A DNA stretch of 16,397 bases from Gammaproteobacteria bacterium (GTDB taxonomy: Bacteria > Pseudomonadota > Gammaproteobacteria > Pseudomonadales > Azotimanducaceae_A), in assembly GCA_028819775.1 (NCBI GenBank), contig JAPPKV010000457.1, positions 1 through 16,397 on the forward strand, given 5' to 3'. Numbering within the stretch: the first letter of the stretch is position 1; each line of letters starts with the position of its first letter. Shown here piece after piece: positions 1 to 7,571 of the stretch. The position numbers and the translations under genes are program-made. The notes beneath the pieces are model-generated. The model made no database searches and was not told the origin of the DNA. It was given only the letters and a program-made list of their open reading frames with translations.

Positions 1-943
1 GCGCGATCTCGCGCTCGTAGTACTCCGCGGGCGGCAGATCCTCGCTCATGATGGCACCTAGGTCGACCGGGCGACCCGCCGCATGCTCGATCTCGGTCCC
101 GAGCATCGCGGCGACATCCACCAGCCGTAGTTTGGCCTTGGCATGCACCAGCTTTTTCACGAGTTCGTCGCGTTCGAGATGCATGAACTCGTAACGCCCG
201 TGGTCCCCGCGCACGGCGGGCAGCCGACCGCCGCGCGAGACGCAGTGGATCTTGCCCTTGTGACCCTCCCCGACAAGGCCCAGGACGATGTCGATGGCGC
301 TTAGGCGGGTGCCGATCACGCCGACCGTGGACTCCTTGGGAATTTCCCGCGTCAGCCGGGCGATGGGGTAGGGTTGGTGGTGGTAGCGGTCGTGGTCCTG
401 GTAGGCCTCAGTCCTGGCGCGATCAAGATGGCCGAGCGCGAGATAGACGTACCGTACCTCGACCGCCTTGCCCGACTTCGTTCGCACCACGTAGTCGCCA
501 TCGGCGGCATCCGGTGGCGAGATGTCGACCACCTCGTCGGTGATCACCTCCAGCCGCATTCCGCGTTCGGAAGCCTTGTGCGTGGCGTGTTCGACGAGGT
601 CGCACAGGTACGCGCCCACAACCGGCCTGGGCAGGTAGGTGCTGGTCTCGAGTAGCCGGTCGCCAACGTAGGGCCGCCACTTCGCGGGATTGTCCCTGGC
701 CCAGTCGAGGATGCCGAACTCACCCCCGAATGCCCGATCCACGGCCCCACAGGTGGTGTTCATGAGGTTGCTGGCGACATCGGGAGCGTAGGCGGCGCCG
801 CCGGTGCAGCCACGGGCGTCGAACAGGGCGAGCGACACCGTGGCGGTGCTCAGTCCTACCGGCAGCGCCTCGACGATCTTGTTGGCCAGGCAGACCCCGG
901 TGGCACCGCCACCGATGATCGCGATCGTGTAATGGCGTTCCAT
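1..943 (-). CDS. FAD/NAD(P)-binding oxidoreductase (NAD_binding_9-like), 3' end cut by window
   Basis: An open frame reads from ATG at 943 to the window edge: 314 codons without a stop. The N-terminus carries a dinucleotide-binding Rossmann motif, IAIIGGGATGVC, with glycines at residues 11, 13 and 16. The segment APDVASNLMNTT matches the FAD-contacting stretch of the 'FAD-NAD(P)-binding' family, followed by a 'LDWARDN' segment typical of the same group. A second nucleotide-binding stretch, GVIGTRLSAIDIV, and then VSRGGRLPAV are also characteristic. There is no signal peptide, so the protein is cytoplasmic. Members act as uncharacterised flavin oxidoreductases or monooxygenase-like proteins; the substrate cannot be read from the sequence. 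It is divergent from the di-haem cytochrome gene across a gap of about 156 bp. I see no strong Shine-Dalgarno before the ATG. The family call is fairly secure and the function is unknown. Confidence 0.85.
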   Translation of the reverse strand, partial: MERHYTIAIIGGGATGVCLANKIVEALPVGLSTATVSLALFDARGCTGGAAYAPDVASNLMNTTCGAVDRAFGGEFGILDWARDNPAKWRPYVGDRLLETSTYLPRPVVGAYLCDLVEHATHKASERGMRLEVITDEVVDISPPDAADGDYVVRTKSGKAVEVRYVYLALGHLDRARTEAYQDHDRYHHQPYPIARLTREIPKESTVGVIGTRLSAIDIVLGLVGEGHKGKIHCVSRGGRLPAVRGDHGRYEFMHLERDELVKKLVHAKAKLRLVDVAAMLGTEIEHAAGRPVDLGAIMSEDLPPAEYYEREIA

Positions 944-1099
944 GATGACGGCAGGGCGTTGGGTTTCAGGGACAGTCAACGTAGCAATCGGCGACGCGGG
1001 GGGCAAGCAGCCGGTAGCCGGTGTCCTAGTGACCGACCGATGGCAACGGCATCCTGGTGTATGCTCGCCGCCGCCGTGTTGCCTTGGAGTGTGCGCATC
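944..1099. promoter_or_regulatory. Divergent intergenic region between flavoprotein and cytochrome genes
   Basis: This 156 bp gap separates two genes transcribed away from each other, so it should hold both promoters. I see no near-consensus sigma-70 pair. The best element on the plus strand is TATGCT at 1060-1065 (4 of 6), without a convincing -35 at 17 bp. The plus frame is open back to ATG 932, but the upstream translation is arginine-rich, low-complexity sequence with no family similarity and overlaps the flavoprotein start. That supports a non-coding reading. Confidence 0.4.
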
Positions 1100-3607
1100 G
1101 TGCCGAGCGGCACTTCGAACGCGTCGCGGCGTCGTTCCGCGCGCCACGGGCGTGCAGCACGTGTGTTGCTCGCGGCATTGGCCGCTGCGCTGGGCGGGAC
1201 CACCCAATCGAGGGACGACGTCCCCGCCGACCGCCCGCCGACGGCCGGCACGCACGGTGCGAGCACGATCGTTGTCGACGAAGGTCGCCAGCGCGTGTGG
1301 AGCGTCAATTCCGATAGCGACACGGTCACGGTGATCGATGCTGCGAAGCTCCTGAGACTCGCCGAGACATCGGTCGGCGACAACCCGCGCACGCTCGCCA
1401 TCGCGCCGGATGGCACGGCCTGGGTTGTCAACCAGGACGACGCGACCATCAGCCTGGTCGACGGCGGGACCGTGACGGAACCGGCGCGTATCGCGCTGCC
1501 CTACGCGTCAAGGCCCTACGGGATTGCGTTCAGCCCCCGCGGCGATGTCGCCTACGTGACTCTGCAGGCCACGGGTCGTCTACTGGAGATCAACGTCGGG
1601 GATGGCACGGTCGAACGCGCCGTCGAGGTGGGTCCGACGCCCCGAGGCGTCGCGGTCTCCGCGGACGGCAGACGGATTCTCGTCACACGCTACATCTCCC
1701 CGGTCGACCGCGGCGTGGTGACCGAGGTGGATGGCCGCTCGTTGAAGGTCGTGCGGCATTTCGAGCTTGCTCTCGATCCGGGCCCGGACAGTCCGGTGGG
1801 AGGCCGGGGCGTCCCGAACCACCTGGCGGCGGTCGCCATCGCGCCGGACGGGCGACGGGCGTGGATTCCCTCGAAGAAGGACAACACGGGCCGCGGGCTT
1901 CATCTCAGCGGCGAAGCGCTGACGTTCGAATCGACGACCCGGGCCATCGTCTCGCAACTGGACCTGGGCGCCAATCTCGAGATCCTTACCGCGCGCCGCG
2001 ACCTCGACAATCGCGCGATGGCGGTGGCCGTTGCCTTCGACCCCAAGGGCGGGCACGCGTTCATCGCACTCCAGGGCAGCAACGCCGTGGACGTGCTCGA
2101 TGCCCGAACCGGTGCCTTGACGACGTCCATTTCCGGCACCGGGCTTGCGCCCCAAGGGCTTGCCGTCGATCAGCGCGGTCGCTTGTTCGTGCAGAACTTC
2201 CTGTCCCGGGACGTTGCCGTCTACGACGTTTCGGATGTTGCATCGGGTGCGGAGATTCCGCTGCTGGCACGGGTTGCGACGATCGAGCGTGAGCGGCTGC
2301 CCGAAGTCGTTCTGTTGGGCAAAAGGGTCTTCTACAACGCCGCCGACCCGCGCATGTCCCGGGACGGCTACGTCAGCTGTGCGGGCTGCCACGTGGAAGG
2401 CGGCAGCGACGGGCGGGTCTGGGACTACAGTGATCGCGGCGTCCACGGCGGCGGACTGCGGAACACCAAGTCCCTCCTAGGTCCTGCCGGAATGGACCAC
2501 GGCCCCCTGCATTGGCGTGCTGACATGGACGAGATCCAGGACTTCGAGACCCTCCTGCGCACAACCTTGCGGGGGCACGGATTCGTGAGTGATGCTGTTT
2601 TCGATGCCCGCCGTGCCAATTGGGTCTTTGGACCGTCGAGCGCAGGTCTCAGCCCGGAGTTGGACGCGCTCGCGGCCTATCTCGCCACGTTCGACAAGGT
2701 GAATCCGAGTCCCCATCGCCACCCGGGCGGCGTGATGACCGACGACGCTCTTGCCGGCGAGTTCATCTTTCACTCGGGAGAGACCGGCTGTGCGACGTGC
2801 CATTCCGGCGCGCGGTTCACGGACAGTTCGTTGCAGCGGAAACCAGCCGGCGAGTCGCGGGGCGTGCCCGTGCCGTTTACCACGCACGATGTCGGCACGT
2901 TGGCCAAGGCCGCGGGGGACTTCAGGCCGAACACGCTGCGGGCGCTGGACACCCCCACCGTGAAAGGGATTTGGGAGACACCGCCATATCTGCACGACGG
3001 TTCCGCAGCCACGCTGATGGACGTCATCACCGTGCGCAATCCCGATGATCGGCATGGCCACACGTCGCAACTGACCCCAAGCGAAACGACGCAACTGGTG
3101 GCGTACCTGAAACAGCTTGACGACACGGCGGTGGACACGTCGATTGAACTTGCGACCGTTGATCCGCCAACGGTCGTGCCGGGGGGCGTGTTGGCATTCG
3201 AAGTCACCGTGGGCGAGGGCGGCGGCGTCGGGGTGGAGAGCGTCACGGTGCGTCTCGAAGCATCGGGCCGCGCCGCCTCCACCGTTGGAATCTATGTCGA
3301 CGGGAATGGCAACGGGCGAGCCGACGACGGCGATTCACTGCTTGGCGAAGTGAGGCTCAAGGGGGCCGGTGCGCGGACCATCCGGCTTTCGTCGGCCTTG
3401 TTGATCCAAGCGGGGAATGCGGCGTCGTTGCTCGTCGCCGTTGGCCAAAGCGTTGTGGGCCACCGGGCATCGGACCTGCCTGCCATACGCCCCGTTGTCG
3501 TCCTGACCGATGTCGGCGCCCTGGGCCTCACCTCGACGACGCGCTCTCGGGTGATCGGCACGCCGCTGCGTAGCCCGGTGCGGGGCGGCGCCGACGACTC
3601 CCGCTAG
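1100..3607 (+). CDS. Exported beta-propeller / di-haem cytochrome c (MauG/CCP-like) fusion
   Basis: The protein is 835 residues from the chosen GTG. That start puts GGAG at 1086-1089 ten bases upstream and gives an Arg-rich n-region followed by the hydrophobic core VLLAALAAALGG, a Sec-type signal. The nearest in-frame alternatives are GTG 1091 and ATG 1061, 1040 and 932. Residues about 54-385 hold YVTN/NHL-like propeller blades (RVWSVNSDSDTVTVID, PYGIAFSPRGDVAYVT, PRGVAVSADGRRILVT). Two haem c sites follow: CAGCH at 427-431, inside RMSRDGYVSCAGCH, and CATCH at 564-568. The late PPYLHDGSAATL motif (His 632) is typical of the cytochrome c peroxidase/MauG group. The C-terminal 150 residues form a beta domain with a calcium-loop-like DGNGNGRADDGD. 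Such proteins are periplasmic or surface redox proteins; the substrate is not evident. Its stop codon overlaps the stop of the convergent sterol reductase gene. Confidence 0.88.
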   Translation: MPSGTSNASRRRSARHGRAARVLLAALAAALGGTTQSRDDVPADRPPTAGTHGASTIVVDEGRQRVWSVNSDSDTVTVIDAAKLLRLAETSVGDNPRTLAIAPDGTAWVVNQDDATISLVDGGTVTEPARIALPYASRPYGIAFSPRGDVAYVTLQATGRLLEINVGDGTVERAVEVGPTPRGVAVSADGRRILVTRYISPVDRGVVTEVDGRSLKVVRHFELALDPGPDSPVGGRGVPNHLAAVAIAPDGRRAWIPSKKDNTGRGLHLSGEALTFESTTRAIVSQLDLGANLEILTARRDLDNRAMAVAVAFDPKGGHAFIALQGSNAVDVLDARTGALTTSISGTGLAPQGLAVDQRGRLFVQNFLSRDVAVYDVSDVASGAEIPLLARVATIERERLPEVVLLGKRVFYNAADPRMSRDGYVSCAGCHVEGGSDGRVWDYSDRGVHGGGLRNTKSLLGPAGMDHGPLHWRADMDEIQDFETLLRTTLRGHGFVSDAVFDARRANWVFGPSSAGLSPELDALAAYLATFDKVNPSPHRHPGGVMTDDALAGEFIFHSGETGCATCHSGARFTDSSLQRKPAGESRGVPVPFTTHDVGTLAKAAGDFRPNTLRALDTPTVKGIWETPPYLHDGSAATLMDVITVRNPDDRHGHTSQLTPSETTQLVAYLKQLDDTAVDTSIELATVDPPTVVPGGVLAFEVTVGEGGGVGVESVTVRLEASGRAASTVGIYVDGNGNGRADDGDSLLGEVRLKGAGARTIRLSSALLIQAGNAASLLVAVGQSVVGHRASDLPAIRPVVVLTDVGALGLTSTTRSRVIGTPLRSPVRGGADDSR

Positions 3608-4695
3608 TAGATTCCCGGCACCAGGCGATGCCGCACCTTGGCGCGGTACGCCGTCCACAACTCGCCGTACTTGCCGGCGCAGCGCCGGTCGTCGATGCGT
3701 TCGCGGACGATGAAGAACCCGGTCAGGTAGACGAAGTAGACCCACGTCCAGGCGTTGGTGAAATGGCCGATCGCCAAGGCCATGCCTAGGGCCTCCAGAA
3801 TCTCGCCGAGGTAGTTCGAGTGCCGGGACATTCCCCAGAACCCGCTGACGAGCAGGGTCTTTCTGCCGTCGGAAACCGTCGCCGGTTTCATGAAGCCGAG
3901 GAAGGCGCGCTCCGGCCAGCGCTTGAACACGTATTTCTGGAGGTTCGCGCCCCGCGTGATTACCCAGCCGGCGAGGAAGACCACCGCCGCCCCGCCGAGC
4001 CACAGGACGGTGAGTTGGGGATCGATCTCCGGGGCGGGGAGGCCCGCAGTGCCCCAGAGGACAACCGGGTACAGGCACGGATAGACCACGATGCAGCCGA
4101 CGATCAGCTTGAAGCCTACGCCTTCCTCGATGATGTCGAAGGTGTACAACTGCACCCGCTCGAACAGGAAGTAGTCCGCCACGAACCAGACCCACATCCC
4201 GGCGTGCAGCAGGATGCCGACATTGAGGGCGTTGCCGAACTCGCCCACGTGGTAGGCGGCCGCGGCCAGGACGTTGAGGGCGAGCAGGATGCCGCCGAAG
4301 ACGTACAGGAACATCTTGGCGTCGACGTGGTCCCGAAACATGACGTTGCGGGAGCGACCCTCGATCCATTGCACCCAGCCCGCCCGGTCGTCGGCGGGTG
4401 CCCGGAGGACCATCCAGGCGGTGACTACGACACTCAACGCGGTCGCACCCGCGATGGCGTGCCACTTCACGCGCCAGAGCCAGTCCAGCGGCGCGAGCAG
4501 CGCAATCGCCCAGATGGCGAGCGCGGCGGCGAACACGAGGAGTCCGTTCAGCCGGTACCGAACGGGTGTTTGCGTCGTATTGGGGTGGGCGTAGCCCAGT
4601 GCGCGCCGCGCGGGCAGGACGCCGTGGAGCACCAGCAGGATCGCGAATACCGCCGTCGGCGCGAGAAATCCGGCGATGGCCTCCAGATTGGTCAT
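3604..4695 (-). CDS. Sterol reductase, ERG4/ERG24 (delta-14/delta-24/DHCR7) family membrane protein
   Basis: A 363-residue polytopic membrane protein with about 8-10 hydrophobic segments. Family hallmarks appear in order: ERVQLYTFDIIEEGVGFKL (179-197), the equivalent of the 'tmDi..eGFGF' region; GANLQKYVFKR (249-259), matching the conserved N-x-QK-x-x-F-R segment; SGFWGMSRHSNYLGE (284-298) with Arg291, His292, Asn294 and Tyr295, the NADPH-binding signature; and a C-terminus RRCAGKYGELWTAY...LVPGIY, matching the 'C..KYG..W..Y....P..Y' ending. The family reduces sterol double bonds with NADPH in membranes. Bacterial homologues are known, for example the structurally solved reductase of Methylomicrobium alcaliphilum. 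It is shorter than the eukaryotic enzymes (about 430). GGAGGG lies seven bases before the ATG. It follows the dehydrogenase-like gene by 40 bp on the same strand. Which double bond it reduces is not decidable here. Confidence 0.9.
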   Translation of the reverse strand: MTNLEAIAGFLAPTAVFAILLVLHGVLPARRALGYAHPNTTQTPVRYRLNGLLVFAAALAIWAIALLAPLDWLWRVKWHAIAGATALSVVVTAWMVLRAPADDRAGWVQWIEGRSRNVMFRDHVDAKMFLYVFGGILLALNVLAAAAYHVGEFGNALNVGILLHAGMWVWFVADYFLFERVQLYTFDIIEEGVGFKLIVGCIVVYPCLYPVVLWGTAGLPAPEIDPQLTVLWLGGAAVVFLAGWVITRGANLQKYVFKRWPERAFLGFMKPATVSDGRKTLLVSGFWGMSRHSNYLGEILEALGMALAIGHFTNAWTWVYFVYLTGFFIVRERIDDRRCAGKYGELWTAYRAKVRHRLVPGIY

Positions 4696-4735
4696 TTGGT
4701 GTCCCTCCTCATGCCACTTGGGATCGCCACGGCGC

Positions 4736-7444
4736 CTACTGGTCCCATTGCCAGGGTTGGTTCGCGGCGACGGTCGATAGGTTGGTGAGATGCCCGGTGC
4801 CCTGGTTCTCGAGCAGGCTCATGACCCGGATCGGCTGTGCCGAGGTCACGGTCAGGCGCCACTTGCCGGCTCCGGTGCCGAGCGCGCCATCGAAGTCGTC
4901 GCCCTCGGCTTCCAGCTCCTCGGCAGTGAACGAACGGACAGCGCCGGCGGGAACCGTCAGGTGCACGGTGCCCGCGGATGGATTTCCCCTGTCATCGGTA
5001 CCCTTGATGCTCACCGAGGCATCCTCCTCGCCGGTGTTCAGGATACGCAACCGGCTCGCCTGGTTGGTGTTCCTGCCGGGATTGAAGAACGCCACCTCGT
5101 AGGTGTCGGTTCCGGTGCGCCGCACGAAGTCGTGCATGCTGGTCAGGAAGCCGTCGCTGGTTCGGCGGATATAGGCCAGCACGTCGACGTCGAGCTCGCT
5201 GGTGAGCGTCAGACGCCAGTCCCCCTCGCCGGCGCCGATGCCCTCGGTCCAGCCCTTGCCCTCGTCGCCCTGCTCGAGATGCTCCGAGTTGAAGTGGGCG
5301 GATTCGCTAGCGCCCAGGTTCAGGGTGAGGGTGCTGAATTCCTGGTCCGTATCGTCCTGGGCGCGGATCTCGATGGAACCGGCCTCGTCGCTGCGGTTGA
5401 CGACGCGCACGAAGCCTTGGCGGTCCGCAGCGTCGCCGTGGGCAGGAAACAACGGCACGAGGTGCGACGTCGACGCGCCCTCGGAGACCCTGTTGTCCGG
5501 CACGGTGGACAGGTTCGTCAGGTGTCCCGTCGGGCTCGCGAGGAGGCTCGCGACAAGGATGGGCCGATCCGAAGCCACCACCAGGCGCCATTTGCCGGTC
5601 CCGGTGCCTAGTCCCTGCGCGTCCCGGAGACCTTCGCCGGACTCGAGGTCGGCGGCTGAGAGGAACCGGGAAGAGCCCGCTGCCAAGGTCAGCCCGGCCG
5701 CAGCGTCACCCGACATGCCTTGGTCGTCGATGCCAGTGACCCCGACCTCGGCCGGGTTTTCGCCCGGGTTGACGAGGCGGAGCGTGCTCACCTGGTTGGT
5801 GTTGCGGCCCGGATTGAAGATCGGCACGTCGTAGCGGTATTCGTAGGATCGGTGCCCGTCGTCGTTGTCGATGACGGTCACGGGCCCGAGCAGGGCGGCC
5901 GTGTCGTGCAGGCTGGTGACGAAGCCATCCTCCGTACGCATGTAGGAAAGCACCTCGAGGCCGTCGCCGCGCAGTTCGATGCGCCAGTCGGCGGAACCCG
6001 TCCCGATGCTGCCCGTCAGGCCCTTGTCTTCGTTGCCGTCTTCGAGATCCGCAGAGTTGAAATGCCTGACTTCGCCTGCTTCGACGGTGAGCGTGACCGG
6101 CCCGTGACGTTGACCCGCATCGTCATAGGCATCCATTTGGATGGTGGCCATGGCCTCGCCGTGATTGATGACCCGGGCGAAGCCTTGGCGCGTCTCGTGG
6201 ATCTTCGGCGCGAACGTCGAAATATGTGCAGCGTCGGCGCACCCGGTGGGCGTTGTGTCGCCGTCCGGGGGCGTGTAGCGAACCCGGTAGATTGCACCCT
6301 CGGCCCCGGCGGGGCCGTCGTCGGCGATCAGCAGACTCCCGTCGCGAGACACGACAACGTCGTTGGGCCGGCCGGTGTGGCGTTGATGAGTGTGCTGCAC
6401 CTGCCACTCGACGAAACGTTCGTACACGGCACTGGCGCCGGCGGGTGAATCCGTGGAGGCGAAACGCAGCACGCTCACCCGGTAGCCGGCCTTGCCGGCG
6501 CCGTATCGGTTCCAGGAGCCGTGCTCGGCGATGAACATCGCGCCGCAGTAATGCGAGGGGAACCGGTCGCCGTTGTAGAAGGTGACCCCCAAGGCGGCGG
6601 AGTGTGCCTGGATCAGGTGTTCGGAGCGGAGATAGTCGGCAGCGTTCTTGCCGGAGCCGTATCCCGGATCGCGGTAGTCGACGTCTTGGCCCGTACGATG
6701 GTCCTGGTGGAAGTAGGGAAAGCCGTAGTGGCCGCCCGGTGTCTGTACGCGGTTGATTTCGTCGGCGGGAAGGTCATCGCCCGAGTGGTCGCGGCCGTTC
6801 TCGGAGAACCAGAGCTGGCCCGTCACCGGGTGCCACGCCATGCCCACCGAATTGCGGACGCCTTGTGCATAGACGGTAGTCTCTCCGGTCTCGGGATCCA
6901 TCCGCAGGATCGACGAATACCGCTCGTCGGATCGTTCGCAAACATTGCAGGGGGCGCCGACCGGGACGTATAGGTGGCCGTCCGGACCGAATACGAGGTA
7001 TTTCCAGCCGTGGTGCTCGTCGTCCGGCAAGTCGTCGGCAATCACGTCGGGCGTGGGGCTGTTCCGGAACGTGTCCATGATGTCGGGATAGCGCAGGATC
7101 CGGTTGAGCGCCGCGACGTAGAGGTCATCTCCCCGAAGCGCAACTCCGCTCGGGCAGCGAAGGCCTGAGTCCACGGTGACGACTTCCGCATCGCCGTCGT
7201 CGTTCGGCACGACCGCGTACACGCTCGAGACGTTGGACCGCCCGCACCGGGTGGACGAGCCCACGAACAGCGTGCCGTCCGCTGCTTCGGCGATCTGCCG
7301 CGCAACGGGCACGTCGTCGGTCACGACCTCCAGGGTGAATCCTTCCTCGAGATACGTGGTCTGTGCATGGGCGTGGCCCGCGAAACCGCCAAGCAGAAGG
7401 ACTGCGCCCACCAATCCGGCGTTTCGCATCGGGTCGTTTCGCAT
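4736..7444 (-). CDS. Secreted PQQ-type sorbosone/glucose dehydrogenase-like propeller with A-B-A-B C-terminal repeat
   Basis: The protein is 902 residues from ATG 7444, which gives a clean Sec signal (LVGAVLLLGGFAGHAHA, cleavage near 27/28) and has a GGGTGG-like ribosome site upstream. The frame is open to 7684, but the extra 80 residues hide the signal peptide. Residues about 33-390 match the soluble PQQ sugar dehydrogenase/L-sorbosone dehydrogenase propeller: DDEHHGWKYLVFGPDGHLYV, the cysteine pair in GAPCNVC, GVRNSVGMAWHP, LWFSENGRD, MFIAEHGSWNR, and the closing GRPNDVVVSRDGSLLIADD followed by GAIYRVRY. Residues 408-892 are a tandem duplication of two related beta domains. The predicted location is periplasmic or extracellular, oxidising a sugar or alcohol if PQQ is bound. 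I cannot verify every cofactor ligand, so activity is inferred. Probably the first gene of a transcript with the sterol reductase. Confidence 0.87.
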   Translation of the reverse strand: MRNDPMRNAGLVGAVLLLGGFAGHAHAQTTYLEEGFTLEVVTDDVPVARQIAEAADGTLFVGSSTRCGRSNVSSVYAVVPNDDGDAEVVTVDSGLRCPSGVALRGDDLYVAALNRILRYPDIMDTFRNSPTPDVIADDLPDDEHHGWKYLVFGPDGHLYVPVGAPCNVCERSDERYSSILRMDPETGETTVYAQGVRNSVGMAWHPVTGQLWFSENGRDHSGDDLPADEINRVQTPGGHYGFPYFHQDHRTGQDVDYRDPGYGSGKNAADYLRSEHLIQAHSAALGVTFYNGDRFPSHYCGAMFIAEHGSWNRYGAGKAGYRVSVLRFASTDSPAGASAVYERFVEWQVQHTHQRHTGRPNDVVVSRDGSLLIADDGPAGAEGAIYRVRYTPPDGDTTPTGCADAAHISTFAPKIHETRQGFARVINHGEAMATIQMDAYDDAGQRHGPVTLTVEAGEVRHFNSADLEDGNEDKGLTGSIGTGSADWRIELRGDGLEVLSYMRTEDGFVTSLHDTAALLGPVTVIDNDDGHRSYEYRYDVPIFNPGRNTNQVSTLRLVNPGENPAEVGVTGIDDQGMSGDAAAGLTLAAGSSRFLSAADLESGEGLRDAQGLGTGTGKWRLVVASDRPILVASLLASPTGHLTNLSTVPDNRVSEGASTSHLVPLFPAHGDAADRQGFVRVVNRSDEAGSIEIRAQDDTDQEFSTLTLNLGASESAHFNSEHLEQGDEGKGWTEGIGAGEGDWRLTLTSELDVDVLAYIRRTSDGFLTSMHDFVRRTGTDTYEVAFFNPGRNTNQASRLRILNTGEEDASVSIKGTDDRGNPSAGTVHLTVPAGAVRSFTAEELEAEGDDFDGALGTGAGKWRLTVTSAQPIRVMSLLENQGTGHLTNLSTVAANQPWQWDQ
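4769..5464 (-). repeat. Protein repeat unit 2 (A2+B2) of the dehydrogenase-like protein
   Basis: This encodes residues 661-892 and repeats unit 1 in the same order. A2 holds RQGFVRVVNRSDEAGSIEI, HFNSEHLEQGDEGKGW, GEGDWRLTL and RTSDGFLTSMHDF. B2 holds FFNPGRNTNQASRLRILN, DDRGNPSAG, GAGKWRLTVTS and GTGHLTNLSTV. A2 resembles A1, and B2 resembles B1, more than A resembles B. That implies an A/B pair arose first and was then duplicated as a block. Confidence 0.85.
5501..6223 (-). repeat. Protein repeat unit 1 (A1+B1) of the dehydrogenase-like protein
   Basis: This encodes residues 408-648. A1 (408-515) runs from HISTFAPKIHETRQGFARV to YMRTEDGFVTSLHD. B1 (540-648) begins VPIFNPGRNTNQVSTLRLVN and ends SPTGHLTNLSTV. 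Both halves share the pattern: a 'R..N.GE.' strand, 'DD.G' turn, 'AG..R.F...DLE.G', 'GTG...WR', then 'VLSYMRT' or 'VASLLAS'. A and B are therefore distant copies of one fold. An Ig-like or beta-sandwich fold is inferred from strand alternation. Confidence 0.85.
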
Positions 7445-7474
7445 GGGACACCCACCCTCGACCGTGGTGGGTTG

Positions 7475-7503
7475 AACATACTCCGTGGCAGACGGGGCAA
7501 CAA
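7475..7503 (-). promoter_or_regulatory. Candidate sigma-70 promoter for the dehydrogenase-like gene
   Basis: On the minus strand TTGTTG (7503-7498) is followed after exactly 17 bases by TATGTT (7480-7475). This lies about 30 bases upstream of the chosen ATG at 7444, leaving a short leader with the ribosome site. The -35 matches 3 of 6 and the -10 matches 4 of 6, so the call rests mainly on spacing and position. Confidence 0.35.
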
Positions 7504-7533
7504 CGCCACGCACGCTGAAACCGTCAACGCGGC

Positions 7534-7539
7534 TACAAT
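7534..7539 (+). promoter_or_regulatory. Candidate -10 element upstream of the HAD gene
   Basis: TACAAT matches five of six positions of the sigma-70 -10 box and stands out in GC-rich surroundings. No good -35 is found at 16-18 bp. Transcription would begin near 7546, about 26 bases before the GTG start of the HAD gene, at the ATG of a nine-codon open frame ending in the TGA at 7573-7575. Confidence 0.35.
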
Positions 7540-7571
7540 GCCCGCATGAGCGTGGGTGGCCTGTCGGGACG

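Noticed and set aside
932..1099. N-terminal extension of the cytochrome gene from ATG 932
   Set aside because: It overlaps the start of the divergent flavoprotein, reads as Arg/Ser-rich low-complexity sequence, and would bury the signal peptide inside the chain.
1580..2446. 288-codon minus-strand frame opposite the cytochrome propeller
   Set aside because: No motif or plausible composition; the plus strand has clear propeller blades and haem sites.
4274..4594. 106-codon plus-strand frame, considered as a small secreted protein
   Set aside because: It has no signal peptide and lies wholly within the sterol reductase coding region on the other strand.
3820..4788. 322-codon plus-strand frame opposite the sterol reductase
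   Set aside because: It is rich in His, Asp, Glu and Gln with no hydrophobic core or motif, while the opposite strand carries clear ERG4/ERG24 signatures.
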